64,000 bases of DNA from Jannaschia pagri (GCF_019655435.1 NZ_BPFH01000009.1:1-64000); one strand, 5' to 3'. Numbered from the stretch's first letter, positions 9,295 through 18,280 are shown. Numbers and translations: made by a program. Notes: generated by a model not told the origin, from the sequence alone.

Positions 9295-10665
9295 TTATTC
9301 AACCGATTTTGACCGGTAGCCATCTAGTGCCTTCAGCAGTGCATCCCGCTTTTGCTCTAAAGAGACGGCGCTTCCGTAAGACGCTTCCTCGCCCGAACCT
9401 GAGGCGTGGCCCTGAATGGCCGTCTGTGTGTTGTGGAAGACTTCTGCTGCGATCAGCCGGTCTTTCATGTTGTGGCGCAGGCTGTAGGGAACATGCTTGG
9501 GGTTCTTCGTCAACGCCCTGACACGGCTTCTCAAGGCCTGTGAAAGGTTATCCATTCCACCTTCCCCAAAGTAGCGGGGAAAAGCCGGGGTGTCTGCATT
9601 ATTGACGCCTCTGACCACCTTTTTGGCGGCTTCCAATGCGGCACCGACAAGAGGCACCTGTCGAATAGACCATGAAGTCTTAAGCGTCCGGTCGTCGCGC
9701 TCGTGAATGATGATATGGGGGACAGGGTGGTTCAGCGCAATTTCCCCGACAAGTAACTGACTGATCTCACTTGGCCGCGCCCCGGTAAAGTCAAGAAGGG
9801 TCCAGATCGGCAGGAGGTCCGGTCGCTTGGCCTCCAGTCTCTCATAAACGCCTGCAATCACCTCTGGGGGGAGGGGTTCGCGTTGTTGCTGACGGCTGAC
9901 CGGCGGTTTGGGCAGGGTGAGCTTGGTGAATTGGTTTTTCCCGCTGGCGTCTAGCTCACTCTGGGCCAAGGCAATCACCGCATGAATGTCGTTCTTCTCA
10001 CGCCTCACTGTGTCTGGCGATACCTTCGTCGCAAGTCGCATATCTCGCCAGTTTCGAGCATCTTCGCGGGTGATCTGTGACACCAGCTTATCTGACGCCA
10101 CTGCGGCGATCAGGTTCTGTTCGGCCCGCCTGAAACGTTGCTGCTGTTTCTTGCGCTTCTCCGGGATCGTCATGGCCTTCTCTACAAGATAGAACTTGAA
10201 GGCATCAGTTATGGTCGGTTCTGGGTTCGTTTTAGGGATACCAGTTAGGAGGGCGGTCGCCTGCGCCTCCACCTCAGCGGGGACTTCAGACCACACACCA
10301 GTATCGGGGTCCTGATAGGGCGCGAGCATCTGGTCAGCCGCCTCACTCCGCCATGTCCGTTCATTGTCATCCAGCCCCGGCGAATGGGGGTCAGCCTCCC
10401 ATTTTTTGAGCATCGCCTTGAGGCGTGTCTGTTGCTCGGTCTGTGAAAGACCTGTCACACCGTTCTTCGCTAAGGCTAGAAGGTGTTCGATTTGGTCGTG
10501 ATACCTGCCGTAAGCAATCATGGCCGCACCGCCTTTGCCCAGCGCCTTCACCAGCATCGTCTTCCCGGGGAAGTAAGGTTTCAGCGCGTTGGGGACGCGG
10601 CGGCGGTAATTGAGGTTTCCATTTCTGGGGTCGGTCTTGGCGTACTTCACGGCGATCATCGGCAT
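9295..10665 (-). CDS. int: Tyrosine integrase of tRNA-Phe element
   Basis: This is a 456-residue tyrosine recombinase. The catalytic half has the first Arg in GARPSEI, a Lys in the beta hairpin, the second box YSLRHNMKD (Arg-His) and GHASGSGEEASYG with the likely nucleophile Tyr close to the end. A SAM-like core-binding domain covers about residues 155-260. The gene is transcribed away from the tRNA-Phe 3' end, with the attachment core about 90 bases upstream of its start, the standard layout for tRNA-targeting integrases. The start at 10665 (MPMIAVKY) fits the family N-terminus. An upstream ATG at 10701 would include the repeated TGTGAACAC motifs and is less likely. All catalytic residues appear present, so the element may still be mobile. 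Confidence 0.9.
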   Translation of the reverse strand: MPMIAVKYAKTDPRNGNLNYRRRVPNALKPYFPGKTMLVKALGKGGAAMIAYGRYHDQIEHLLALAKNGVTGLSQTEQQTRLKAMLKKWEADPHSPGLDDNERTWRSEAADQMLAPYQDPDTGVWSEVPAEVEAQATALLTGIPKTNPEPTITDAFKFYLVEKAMTIPEKRKKQQQRFRRAEQNLIAAVASDKLVSQITREDARNWRDMRLATKVSPDTVRREKNDIHAVIALAQSELDASGKNQFTKLTLPKPPVSRQQQREPLPPEVIAGVYERLEAKRPDLLPIWTLLDFTGARPSEISQLLVGEIALNHPVPHIIIHERDDRTLKTSWSIRQVPLVGAALEAAKKVVRGVNNADTPAFPRYFGEGGMDNLSQALRSRVRALTKNPKHVPYSLRHNMKDRLIAAEVFHNTQTAIQGHASGSGEEASYGSAVSLEQKRDALLKALDGYRSKSVE

Positions 10666-10678
10666 GGCTATTCCCGTT

Positions 10679-10699
10679 TGTGAACACGGGTGTGAACAC
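10679..10699 (+). repeat. Right integrase arm-type repeats
   Basis: Two perfect copies of TGTGAACAC (10679-10687 and 10691-10699), 12 bases apart, lie just before the integrase start codon and about 60 bp inside the att core. They match the pair at 4324-4344. Besides arm binding they could allow the integrase to repress itself. Confidence 0.5.
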
Positions 10700-10757
10700 A
10701 CATAGCCAAACCTCAGGGGCAGTGTCCAACCATATCAAAGCCTTACGGTAGATATTG

Positions 10758-10832
10758 TGGTGCCCGGGGGCGGAATCGAACCACCGACACGAGGATTTTC
10801 AATCCACTGCTCTACCCCTGAGCTACCCGGGC
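10758..10832 (-). tRNA. tRNA-Phe (GAA), CCA encoded
   Basis: The minus strand folds into a cloverleaf with acceptor pair GCCCGGG/CCCGGGC, discriminator A and an encoded CCA (10758-10760). The anticodon loop TTGAAAA gives anticodon GAA for phenylalanine. The T arm GGTGG-TTCGATT-CCGCC is standard. The second pair of the anticodon stem is a T-T mismatch and the D loop is one base short of the commonest form; both are slightly unusual. Its last 16 bases are duplicated at 4249, marking it as the integration target of the element to its left. Confidence 0.93.
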
Positions 10833-10912
10833 ACGGGAGGTGCAAAGGCGCTGCCTTTGCTGAGGTGCGCCTCGTCTAAGTCAGCGCGATTCCGGTGTCT
10901 AGATCAAAATGA

Positions 10913-11104
10913 TCAATGTGGACGCTTCTGTTGCCCCAAACCGTCGCGCGCGGCATCGGCCAGTGCGTCGGCGTCATCGGGATCGCTAGAGGGAACCGCG
11001 TAGCTACCGTTCAGCCACCGCCCAAGATCCACATCGGCGCAGCGTCGCGAACAAAACGGGCGGTACTTCGCATCGCTTTCTTTGTCGCAGATCGGGCAAC
11101 TCAC
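10913..11104 (-). CDS. yacG: DNA gyrase inhibitor YacG
   Basis: This 63-residue zinc protein has the CPIC and FCSRRC cysteine pairs that hold one zinc ion, followed by the DLGRW motif typical of YacG. In E. coli YacG binds GyrB and inhibits gyrase. A GTG at 11104 overlaps the stop of the upstream ribonuclease gene (GTGA), which supports this start over the longer frame to 11170 and suggests translational coupling. It is the last gene of the infA-maf-rng-yacG run and lies 80 bases before the tRNA-Phe gene on the same strand. Confidence 0.9.
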   Translation of the reverse strand: MSCPICDKESDAKYRPFCSRRCADVDLGRWLNGSYAVPSSDPDDADALADAARDGLGQQKRPH

Positions 11105-12111
11105 AGCAGATCTCCCAAAGGCAAACGCTCCCTGCGCCGGGTCAGCTCGAGATGGCCCAAAGGTGTCCAACCGATCAGTGATGTCTCGACTGTGTCGTCG
11201 CGCAGCGCTGAGCGCAGGGCCTGTTCCACCGTGCGACGGTCTTTCTTGGCCATGGGAGCCATGTCGATCACAATCTGGCCTCCGAGGCCACGAAGGCGAA
11301 GCTGTCGGGGCAGTTCTCGCACGGCGGCAAGATTGGCCTTGAGCCCACCTGCCGCGCCGCTTTCCCCGGTATTGACGTCAACGGCCACCAGGGCCCGCGT
11401 AGGCTCGATGAAAAGCGTGACAGGCCCCACCCTGACCTCAGGCGACGTGAGACGATCAAGGTCATCCAGGACGTCATCCCAGGCCTCTGACGTCGGTGCC
11501 TCCGGCCAGTCGCGCCAGGCGAGGGTATGGGCATCTGGTCCGTCCAGCAGATGCTCGGGTTCAGACCCAGCGTCAGACAATACCGCTTCGGCCAGCTCCC
11601 AGGTTTGGGCGAGGTCTGCCTCCAACGCCTCTTCATCCGCTTCCGCCGATTGACTGCGCAGGATCACACCACTTGTGCCGCGATCATCTGGCAAGACATC
11701 ATGGGCGATTTCAAGCAAGCGATCCCGCTCCGCATCATCGGTGATAGACCGCGCCACGTTGAGGCCCGGCGCATTGGGCGTCACGATGCAATATCGCGAC
11801 TTGAACAGCACCCGGTCTGTGACGGGAATGGCCTTGCCCGGCTCGGCGTGACCGGACACCTGCACCAGCAGGACTTGTCCTGGAACGAGGCCCTTGGCGT
11901 TGCGATGCCATGCGGTGGCCCCGCCGGGCAGCTTCAGGAACATCCCGCCCTGCCCCTTGATCGGGCGGTCGCACACCGCGCGGTAGACCGCGCCGAGGCT
12001 TGGCCGCCCCTCGGGGGGATCAATGCAAAGGTCATGCAGGCGCCCGTCCCGAAACCAGGCGGCGGCGGAGCGCCCTTTGTGACTGCCTAGGACAATCTGA
12101 TCGCCCTTCAT
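11101..12111 (-). CDS. rng: Ribonuclease E/G family protein
   Basis: The protein of 336 residues belongs to the RNase E/G family. The DVNTG motif that binds catalytic magnesium is present, as is the conserved [12 protein letters not shown] strand with the second acidic residue. It is shorter than E. coli RNase G (about 490), which is usual for the copy next to maf and yacG in Rhodobacterales. The N-terminal S1 part is reduced. The ATG at 12111 overlaps the maf stop (ATGA), so this start is preferred over one five codons upstream. It probably acts in rRNA or mRNA processing. Confidence 0.88.
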   Translation of the reverse strand: MKGDQIVLGSHKGRSAAAWFRDGRLHDLCIDPPEGRPSLGAVYRAVCDRPIKGQGGMFLKLPGGATAWHRNAKGLVPGQVLLVQVSGHAEPGKAIPVTDRVLFKSRYCIVTPNAPGLNVARSITDDAERDRLLEIAHDVLPDDRGTSGVILRSQSAEADEEALEADLAQTWELAEAVLSDAGSEPEHLLDGPDAHTLAWRDWPEAPTSEAWDDVLDDLDRLTSPEVRVGPVTLFIEPTRALVAVDVNTGESGAAGGLKANLAAVRELPRQLRLRGLGGQIVIDMAPMAKKDRRTVEQALRSALRDDTVETSLIGWTPLGHLELTRRRERLPLGDLL

Positions 12112-12680
12112 GTCCAAACCTTCCATCCAGCCGCTTGCAACAAACTGGCAGTTTCATGGAGCGGCAAGCCGACGATGGCGGAATGGCTGCCCTCCATCCA
12201 GGCGACAAATGCCGCGGCGGGTCCTTGGACCGCGTAAGCGCCCGCCTTTCCCTGCCAATCGCCTGTGCGCAGATAGCCGGTGATCTCCGCTTCGGTCAGG
12301 CGCTTGAGGCGAACCGTTGAGACAACGGTCCGGTGCCATCGGCTGTCCCCCAAGCGAACCGCAATCGAAGTGATCACGCGGTGGCGACGGCCTGACAAAA
12401 GACGCAAAAACTCGGCGGCCTCGTCGGCACCCTCCGGCTTGCCAAGGATGCGACGTCCGACGGCGACAGTTGTATCGGCGCAGAGGACGATATCAGTATC
12501 GGACGCCTCAACCGCGTCCAGCTTGGCCGCGGTCACCCGCTCACAATAGACACGCGGCAGTTCACCGGACAAAGGGGTCTCGTCCACGTCCGGTGGGCGC
12601 ACGTCGTCAGGCGTGATACCAATCTGAGCCAGCAATTCGAGACGGCGCGGCGAGCCGGAGCCGAGGATCAGGCGCGCCAT
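12108..12680 (-). CDS. maf: Maf-like nucleotide pyrophosphatase
   Basis: The 190-residue product starts with the Maf signature [10 protein letters not shown] and contains the conserved [14 protein letters not shown] segment. Maf proteins hydrolyse non-canonical or modified nucleoside triphosphates to monophosphates and keep them out of nucleic acids. The gene begins 16 bases after the infA stop and ends inside the rng start, in line with the conserved infA-maf-rng order of alphaproteobacteria. Length and motifs are complete. Confidence 0.93.
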   Translation of the reverse strand: MARLILGSGSPRRLELLAQIGITPDDVRPPDVDETPLSGELPRVYCERVTAAKLDAVEASDTDIVLCADTTVAVGRRILGKPEGADEAAEFLRLLSGRRHRVITSIAVRLGDSRWHRTVVSTVRLKRLTEAEITGYLRTGDWQGKAGAYAVQGPAAAFVAWMEGSHSAIVGLPLHETASLLQAAGWKVWT

Positions 12681-12696
12681 ATGGGCGGGACCCGAC

Positions 12697-12915
12697 TTAC
12701 TTGAAGCGATAGTTGATGCGGCCCTTGGTCAGGTCATAGGGCGTCATTTCCACCTGCACCTTATCGCCTGCCAGAACGCGAATGCGGTTCTTCCGCATCT
12801 TGCCCGCCGTATGCGCGATGATCTCATGGCCGTTCTCGAGTTCGACCCGGAATGTCGCGTTCGGCAGGAGTTCCTTCACGACGCCGGGGAATTCGAGAAG
12901 TTCTTCCTTGGCCAT
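12697..12915 (-). CDS. infA: Translation initiation factor IF-1
   Basis: The 72-residue product is a single S1/OB-fold domain with the IF-1 hallmarks [32 protein letters not shown] and the GRINYRFK end. IF-1 occupies the ribosomal A site during initiation. The ATG at 12915 is preceded by AGGAGA with good spacing, so longer upstream in-frame starts were rejected. It heads the infA-maf-rng-yacG unit; the gene upstream on the same strand is a nitrilase homologue. Confidence 0.97.
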   Translation of the reverse strand: MAKEELLEFPGVVKELLPNATFRVELENGHEIIAHTAGKMRKNRIRVLAGDKVQVEMTPYDLTKGRINYRFK

Positions 12916-12986
12916 GATCTCTCCTAATGTTGCTCCGCAGAGGACCTGCGGCGGATGCGGGTAGATGGGCGCAAAACGGCAAATGT

Positions 12987-13853
12987 TCAAGGGCTAATCA
13001 GGCGTGCCGCGCGCCGGGCCGCCTCGGACCGATGCGCGTGGTTCAGGACTTGGCCGTCGGCGCGCACCCGGGCGATGGCCACAGGATCAATCTCTGCCCG
13101 TACCCAGCCGGGGACGTCCAGCGGACCAACGGCCAAGATCCCATCGTCCGGAAAGCCGAGATCCGGCGGCCCATAGATCGCGGCGGCGCCCCGGTTTTCG
13201 TCCACCGCTGGGGACCAATCGCAGGCGCCAACGGTCGGGGCCTGGACGACAACACACTGCCCTTCGAGGGCGCGGGACATGGCGCCGATGCGCACCCGGT
13301 TGTATCCCGCCAGACCATCCGTGCAGGACGGGACCAAGAGAAGATCAACACCTTGGCGAAACAGGCTTTCGGCCAGAACCGGGAACTCCGCATCGTAGCA
13401 GATCAAAACCCCTATCCGAACATCCCCAACCTCAAACACGCGAAGCGGATCGCCCGCTTGCACATCCCAAACCTCCCGCTCGAAACGGGTCATGATCTGT
13501 TTGTCCTGATATCCCAGCGTCCCATCAGCACCATGGAACCAGGCCCGATTGACGGGCCGCGCTTGACCCGCGTCCCACGGACCGGACGGCGTCAGGATCG
13601 CGCAGGCATGGTCCTTCGCGAGCGCCGCCCAATGGGCCTGCGCTTGGGGTCCGTGACGGGCGACTGCGTGCAAGGACCGCTCCAGATCCGCTGCGGCGTC
13701 CAAACCGTCCAGGCACGCCAATTCCATCGCACCGTATTCCGGAAAAACAAGCAGATCCGCGTCGGCCTCGGTCACCCAGCGCGCGGTTTTCGCCCGCCAA
13801 GCGTCCCAACTTACCACCGGATCCATTGGGTATGCGGCGGCAGCGATCCTCAC
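12987..13853 (-). CDS. Carbon-nitrogen hydrolase (nitrilase superfamily)
   Basis: The protein of 288 residues shows the Glu-Lys-Cys triad of the nitrilase superfamily: FPEYGAME, then [11 protein letters not shown], then LICYDAEFP. These enzymes hydrolyse amides or nitriles; the substrate cannot be read from the sequence. A GTG at 13853 overlaps the stop of the upstream GNAT gene (GTGA), which sets the start and suggests the two are translated together. The gene is part of the leftward run from hisD to yacG. Confidence 0.88.
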   Translation of the reverse strand: MRIAAAAYPMDPVVSWDAWRAKTARWVTEADADLLVFPEYGAMELACLDGLDAAADLERSLHAVARHGPQAQAHWAALAKDHACAILTPSGPWDAGQARPVNRAWFHGADGTLGYQDKQIMTRFEREVWDVQAGDPLRVFEVGDVRIGVLICYDAEFPVLAESLFRQGVDLLLVPSCTDGLAGYNRVRIGAMSRALEGQCVVVQAPTVGACDWSPAVDENRGAAAIYGPPDLGFPDDGILAVGPLDVPGWVRAEIDPVAIARVRADGQVLNHAHRSEAARRAARLISP

Positions 13854-14428
13854 AGGCGACGCCCCCAGAATTGAAGAACCTTTGGGGATTGTGCCGTCTG
13901 CCCAATGTCCTTCCACGCAAACGTGGCCGTCACTCCGGGTAGCGGCGCATAGCCACGCCCCCGCCAAAAGAGATCATGGGTCCTTGCCTCCCGTGGGCGA
14001 GCGGGATGGTCGTCAGGCCGCAGGACGGAACAAAAGACCACGCGCGACCGCCCTTCGGACCGCGCGGCCTCTTCTCGTAAGTCATAGAAGCGATGGCCAA
14101 GCCCCCTGCCCCGGTAGCCGGGCAACAAAACCGACTCGGCAAGGTAGTAGATCTCGTCCAAGCGCTCCCCCTCGAAGGCGGCCGCGAAATCCTGCGCGTG
14201 GTCCTCCATGCGGGCGGCCGTCGCCGCACCGACCATTTGACCCCCGTCGAATGCCCCGACCACCACCGCACCTGGTGACTGATAGGCGGAGAGGTAGTCG
14301 CGCTCATACCCTGGGTCGCCATCATACAAATATGGCCAGTCGCGGAACACGGCGATCCGGAGGTTTGCCAAAGCCGTCAGGTGGGGCGCGATGGCGTCAC
14401 CGCGCAAAACCTCCAGGCGCACAGTCAT
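13850..14428 (-). CDS. GNAT family N-acetyltransferase
   Basis: The 192-residue protein has the GNAT acetyl-CoA loop LPGYRGRGLGHRFYD (Q/R-x-x-G-x-G type) near the middle and the preceding LAESVLL strand. The ATG at 14428 overlaps the stop of the SnoaL-like gene (ATGA), supporting the start over a longer in-frame one at 14446. The acetylation target is unknown. Its tight coupling to the nitrilase gene downstream hints at a shared small-molecule substrate, which is inference only. Confidence 0.85.
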   Translation of the reverse strand: MTVRLEVLRGDAIAPHLTALANLRIAVFRDWPYLYDGDPGYERDYLSAYQSPGAVVVGAFDGGQMVGAATAARMEDHAQDFAAAFEGERLDEIYYLAESVLLPGYRGRGLGHRFYDLREEAARSEGRSRVVFCSVLRPDDHPARPREARTHDLFWRGRGYAPLPGVTATFAWKDIGQTAQSPKVLQFWGRRL

Positions 14429-14817
14429 GCCACCTGACGCAGCCAATCGGCGAGATTGTAATAGGTGACAATGCGGGTGATTTCGCCTTCGGCAACGGTA
14501 AGGAACGCGCCCGCAGGCAGGACGTAGCTTTGCCCCCTTGCTTCGGGCAGCCCGTCATCCGTGCGCAGGTATGTTCCATGCACCGTGAACTCCGCCGCAA
14601 AGCGCCCCGGAGGTCCAGACAGTACGGCGAGGTCCCGCAGCTCTTCACGATAGCAGCGCGCCATGTGGGCATTGAACGCCACGAAGGCCGCCCGCCCCCT
14701 GCGAACCTGACCTTCGTTGACATGGTGGGCCAGATCTTCGGACACGCAGGCCGCCATCCCGTCGAGGTCGCCAGCATTAAAGGCCCCGTAGTATCGGACG
14801 ATGAGGTCGCTGGACAT
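14425..14817 (-). CDS. SnoaL-like (NTF2 fold) protein
   Basis: The 130-residue product has the pattern of NTF2/SnoaL-like proteins: an N-terminal helix pair (IVRYYGAFNAGDLDGMAACVSEDL is cut short here to its start, IVRYYGAFNAGD), a central beta sheet, and a final ITRIVTYYNLADWL strand-helix. Such proteins are ketosteroid-isomerase-like enzymes or ligand binders and the activity cannot be predicted. It begins 22 bases after the phosphatase gene and overlaps the GNAT start by four bases. Confidence 0.82.
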   Translation of the reverse strand: MSSDLIVRYYGAFNAGDLDGMAACVSEDLAHHVNEGQVRRGRAAFVAFNAHMARCYREELRDLAVLSGPPGRFAAEFTVHGTYLRTDDGLPEARGQSYVLPAGAFLTVAEGEITRIVTYYNLADWLRQVA

Positions 14818-14838
14818 CGCTCACCTCCTACAAAGGGT

Positions 14839-15279
14839 TCAGGCGAACCGCGCGGTCAGTTTCGACATGATCTGATCGCGCGTTTGACGGTAGCTGGCCA
14901 GCTTGGCCTCCCGCCCCTCGCCCAGCCCTGTGGGATCCATAATCGGCCAGTACTCCACGTCGATATGGGCGTGGCGCGCCAACTCCAGCGCGCGGCGCTG
15001 GGACGCGGGCGACAGCGCGACAATCAGGTCGAAGCCTTCCAAATCGTCGCCCCATTCCTGCATCTCATCAAAGGACCGCGCGCGGTGGCGGGCCAGTTCC
15101 ACACCAAGTTCCTCACAGACCGCGATGGCAAAGCCGTCGATTTCCAGATCGTTTCTGACCCCGGCGGATTGAACGTAGATGTCCATGCCGCAGAGCTTTT
15201 TCATCAGACCCTCTGCCATGGGGGAGCGGACCGCATTGTGATCACAGCAGAAAAGCACCGATTGCGGCTTGTCGCCCAT
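14839..15279 (-). CDS. Low-molecular-weight protein-tyrosine phosphatase family
   Basis: The 146-residue protein carries the C(X)5R phosphatase loop C12-DHNAV-R18-S followed by PMAEG, and a DPTG segment with the likely general acid Asp near the C-terminus. This is the low-molecular-weight tyrosine phosphatase/arsenate reductase fold. Size and context fit the phosphatase-like gene often found between UPF0262 and infA in Rhodobacterales. An arsenate reductase role is less likely because no ars genes are near. Confidence 0.88.
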   Translation of the reverse strand: MGDKPQSVLFCCDHNAVRSPMAEGLMKKLCGMDIYVQSAGVRNDLEIDGFAIAVCEELGVELARHRARSFDEMQEWGDDLEGFDLIVALSPASQRRALELARHAHIDVEYWPIMDPTGLGEGREAKLASYRQTRDQIMSKLTARFA

Positions 15280-15282
15280 TGC

Positions 15283-15756
15283 TCAAGCCCCGAAATGCAA
15301 AACACAGATAAGGGTGAACAAGCGGCGAGAGGTATCCTTGTCGATCAGGGCCTTCCCTTCGAGGCGCTCCTGCAGAATGCGCGCGCCCTCGTTGTGGATC
15401 CCGCGCCGGGCCATATCGATGGCCTCGATCTGGCTGGGCGGCAGCTTTTTGACAGCGTCAAAATACGACTCGCAAATCTGCCAGTAGTCTTTGACCACCT
15501 GCCGAAATGGGCCGAGGGACAGGTGGAACTCGCCCGCTTTGGCCGCCTCGGTGGAGATATCGAACACCAACCTGCGGTCCCGGATCGCCAGGTGAAGGCG
15601 GTACGGCCCCTCGGGCGCGCCATCCGCCTCCAACGAAAAGGCATTTTCTTCGAGCAGGTCAAAGATCGCCACGGCCCGTTCCTGCTCGATCTCCGGCGTT
15701 GGTGTGGGCAAGCCGCGGTCGTCGATTTCGATGTGAATCAGGCGGTCGGCAGTCAT
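15283..15756 (-). CDS. UPF0262 family protein
   Basis: The 157-residue protein matches the UPF0262 family of alphaproteobacteria in length and in segments such as RLIHIEIDD, RPYRLHL-type strands (here GPYRLHLAIRDRRLVFDI) and the NEGARILQERLEGK helix. Function is unknown. The start at 15756 is chosen by family length; the frame is open further upstream. It lies between hisD and the phosphatase gene, its usual neighbours in this order. Confidence 0.88.
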   Translation of the reverse strand: MTADRLIHIEIDDRGLPTPTPEIEQERAVAIFDLLEENAFSLEADGAPEGPYRLHLAIRDRRLVFDISTEAAKAGEFHLSLGPFRQVVKDYWQICESYFDAVKKLPPSQIEAIDMARRGIHNEGARILQERLEGKALIDKDTSRRLFTLICVLHFGA

Positions 15757-15917
15757 GGGCCGGCGATATCCTTTGGCGACGACAGAATCTTGCGTGACCA
15801 TTGCGTGACAGCGCCCGGACCGCAAGGCACCTTTGAAGGGTTGGCCGCACGGGCCAAGGCATCAGTCCGGAAACGGGCCAATCAGCAACAACGCCATGCC
15901 CGAACGGCAGGCATGGC

Positions 15918-17231
15918 TCAGGCCGTCTCGTCGGAGTTGAGGCGGCCAAGGCGCGCCTGAACGGACAGGCCGTGGGCCTCCAAGCTTTCGGAGGTCGCAA
16001 GGCGCACAGCCGCAGGGCCAATGGCGCGCAAGGACTCAGGCGTCATGCGCGCAAGTGTCGTGCGCTTCAGAAAGTCCATGACAGACAACCCGGAGGAGAA
16101 CCGTGCTGAGCGCGCCGTGGGCAGGACATGGTTTGGCCCACCGATGTAGTCCCCGATGGCTTCGGGCGTCCATTGGCCGAGGAAGATCGCTCCCGCATGG
16201 GTAATCTTATCGGCCAAGGCATCAGGGTCCGCGACCGCCAGTTCCAAATGCTCCGGCGCCAAGCGGTCCGACAGTGTGGCGGCTTCGTCCAGGTCCCGCG
16301 TGGTGACGACCGCCCCGAAATCCCGCCAGGACGGGCCAGCAATCGCCCGGCGTTCCAGGGTTTCCAGGCGCGCCTCAACGGCCTCGGCCACGGCCCGCCC
16401 AAAGGCCGCGTCATCGGTCAACAGGATGGACTGCGCGCTTTCGTCGTGCTCGGCCTGGGACAGCAAATCGACCGCGATCCAGTCTGGATCATTGTCGCGG
16501 TCGGCAATGACCAGGATCTCGGACGGGCCTGCAATCATGTCGATCCCGACCTTGCCAAAGACACGGCGCTTGGCAGCCGCCACGAAGGCGTTGCCCGGCC
16601 CCGTGATCTTATCGACCGGCGCGATCGTCTGCGTGCCATAGGCCATGGCCGCGACGGCCTGGGCCCCGCCAATGCGATAGATTTCGGTAACGCCCGCGAT
16701 TTGCGCCGCCAACAGAACCAGCGGATTCAAGACGCCATCGGGACTGGGCACACACATGACAAGGCGCGACACGCCCGCCACGCGCGCGGGAATGGCGTTC
16801 ATCAAAACGCTCGATGGGTAGGACGCGAGCCCCCCCGGCACATAGAGGCCCGCCGCGTCCACTGGGCCCCAGCGCCACCCAAGCGTTGCCCCCGACGCGT
16901 CGGTCCAACGCGCATCCTCGGGCATCTGGCGGGCATGGTAGGCACGGATCCGCTCCGCCGCCAATTCCAGCGCGGCGCGGTCTTCAGGCGAGACCTGCGC
17001 GGCGGCCTGGGCGATCTCCGCATCTGAGATCCGCAGGGCCTCCGGCGTGAGGGTCAACCGGTCGAATTTGGCCGTGAGGTCGATCACGGCGTCATCGCCC
17101 CTGGCCCGCACATCGGCGATGATCTCAGCCACCACCGCGTCCACATCGGGCGCGTCTTCGCGCTTCATATGGAGCAGCGCCTCAAAACGGGTCTCGAAAT
17201 CGGCATCGGTGGTGGACAGGAACTGCGGCAT
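15918..17231 (-). CDS. hisD: Histidinol dehydrogenase
   Basis: The 437-residue protein is a full-length HisD, which oxidises L-histidinol to L-histidine in two NAD-dependent steps. Visible hallmarks include the GGLASYPSSVLMN segment, the IAGPSEILVIAD strand, the zinc-site region LLSQAEHDESAQ and the late APEHLEL and HAGAIFLGQWTPEAIGDY motifs. A 160-base gap separates it from UPF0262. No other his gene is in the window, so hisD stands apart from a his operon here, as is common in Rhodobacterales. Confidence 0.96.
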   Translation of the reverse strand: MPQFLSTTDADFETRFEALLHMKREDAPDVDAVVAEIIADVRARGDDAVIDLTAKFDRLTLTPEALRISDAEIAQAAAQVSPEDRAALELAAERIRAYHARQMPEDARWTDASGATLGWRWGPVDAAGLYVPGGLASYPSSVLMNAIPARVAGVSRLVMCVPSPDGVLNPLVLLAAQIAGVTEIYRIGGAQAVAAMAYGTQTIAPVDKITGPGNAFVAAAKRRVFGKVGIDMIAGPSEILVIADRDNDPDWIAVDLLSQAEHDESAQSILLTDDAAFGRAVAEAVEARLETLERRAIAGPSWRDFGAVVTTRDLDEAATLSDRLAPEHLELAVADPDALADKITHAGAIFLGQWTPEAIGDYIGGPNHVLPTARSARFSSGLSVMDFLKRTTLARMTPESLRAIGPAAVRLATSESLEAHGLSVQARLGRLNSDETA

Positions 17232-17321
17232 TGGGCTCTCGAAACTTAGGTCATCGCGGACCTAGCCCCCCTGCCCCGCAGCCTCAAGGTGTCGCCCGGT
17301 CGCGGCGCGATTGTGCGACGC

Positions 17322-17816
17322 TCAACGGCCAAGTCGGCGGGTCATCAGAACGTCGTCCTCGGAGACATCGCCCATGCGCACCGCATCTTCGCGCGTCGCG
17401 ATCTCTTTGAATCCATGGCGCCTGTAAAAGGCCCGCGCCCGCCCGTTGGACGCCGCGACCCAAAGATCGAGCCAGGTCACGGCGTTTGCCCGCGCCACAT
17501 CCGCCAGCGCATCCATCAAGCGATCTGCCGCACCCGCGCCACGCACGTCAGGCGTGATATAGAACGGCCCGATATCCGCACGGTGCCGCAAGCGGTCCAT
17601 TTGCCAAAGGTGCAAGCCGGCAAACCCTAGAAGACGGTCGCCATGGAACAGGCCCCGCAAGCGCCCTTGGTCCATGTTTGCCTGAATCTGTTCCGGCGTC
17701 ATGGCGGCGAGTTCATCTGGCGACAAGAGAAAGGCCGCCGGGTGGCTGCGCGTGGCCTCGGTCATCAACCCGTGCCACGCGGCGGCATCGCCCGCGTTCA
17801 GGCGACGCACCATCAT
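17322..17816 (-). CDS. GNAT family N-acetyltransferase
   Basis: The 164-residue product contains the GNAT core: an ITPDVRGAGAADRLMDAL acetyl-CoA loop and helix, then LWVAASNGRARAFYRRHGF, the typical strand-helix with Asn and Tyr near the active site. The ATG at 17816 overlaps the stop of the DUF2948 gene. The substrate is unknown. It is the last gene of the leftward murA-DUF2948-GNAT unit and is followed by about 90 bases before the hisD start. Confidence 0.88.
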   Translation of the reverse strand: MMVRRLNAGDAAAWHGLMTEATRSHPAAFLLSPDELAAMTPEQIQANMDQGRLRGLFHGDRLLGFAGLHLWQMDRLRHRADIGPFYITPDVRGAGAADRLMDALADVARANAVTWLDLWVAASNGRARAFYRRHGFKEIATREDAVRMGDVSEDDVLMTRRLGR

Positions 17817-18280
17817 TCGGGGTGATCCGGGACCTTGCCTGAGACGGCGCCGTAGGGCCGCGTGACATCGCGCAGGGTCACGTCAAGGCAGTCGCAGCGC
17901 GCCTGCACCGCGCCATCGCCCGCGAAAGTCAATTCCAACAGGCCGTCCGTCGCCCCGTCCCCCTCCGCCGGCACCCACGTCAGCGACAACAGCGACAGAA
18001 CCGTGTCGGCATCGCCCGGGACGACACCTTGCCCGCGCACGGCGGTGACATCGCCGATGGTCAGAAGGCATTGCACCCGCTCCGCGCTGCGGGCGCCATT
18101 TTCCCAGCGAAACCGATTTATGAGCAAATCCAGGCTGCGCGCTTGCTTGCGCCACCGCATCTCTGAGGCGGGCAAGACCGCATCCTGACAAAGCGCCGAG
18201 ACGACCTGCAAGTCCTCGCCATCGGTCGCCCACAGCCGCAGGGGGCGATCATCACCGTCGCGGAAGCGGGCGTCAGCCAT
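17813..18280 (-). CDS. DUF2948 family protein
   Basis: The 155-residue protein matches DUF2948, a family of unknown function found mostly in alphaproteobacteria directly after murA. Recognisable parts are [17 protein letters not shown], the [19 protein letters not shown] segment and the final DVTRPYG. The ATG at 18280 overlaps the end of murA by a few bases, so the start is fixed by coupling rather than by the longer open frame. Confidence 0.85.
   Translation of the reverse strand: MADARFRDGDDRPLRLWATDGEDLQVVSALCQDAVLPASEMRWRKQARSLDLLINRFRWENGARSAERVQCLLTIGDVTAVRGQGVVPGDADTVLSLLSLTWVPAEGDGATDGLLELTFAGDGAVQARCDCLDVTLRDVTRPYGAVSGKVPDHPE

Larger units (their letters stand above)
4249..10773. 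mobile_element. 6.5-kb integrative element in tRNA-Phe
   Basis: The element is bounded by the 16-bp direct repeats at 4249-4264 and 10758-10773. All confident genes inside run leftward: integrase, a GHKL ATPase-nuclease fusion, a serine resolvase and a ParB-like protein. There are no structural phage genes, relaxase or secretion genes. It is therefore a small autonomous or satellite-like integrative element rather than a prophage or ICE. Paired repeats about 60 bp inside each end look like integrase arm-binding sites. The only cargo that does not look like mobility or maintenance is the ATPase-nuclease. Confidence 0.75.

Noticed and set aside
13882-15960. 692-codon plus-strand open frame
   Set aside because: It runs antisense to five overlapping, recognisable genes (GNAT, SnoaL-like, phosphatase, UPF0262 and others) and matches no family.
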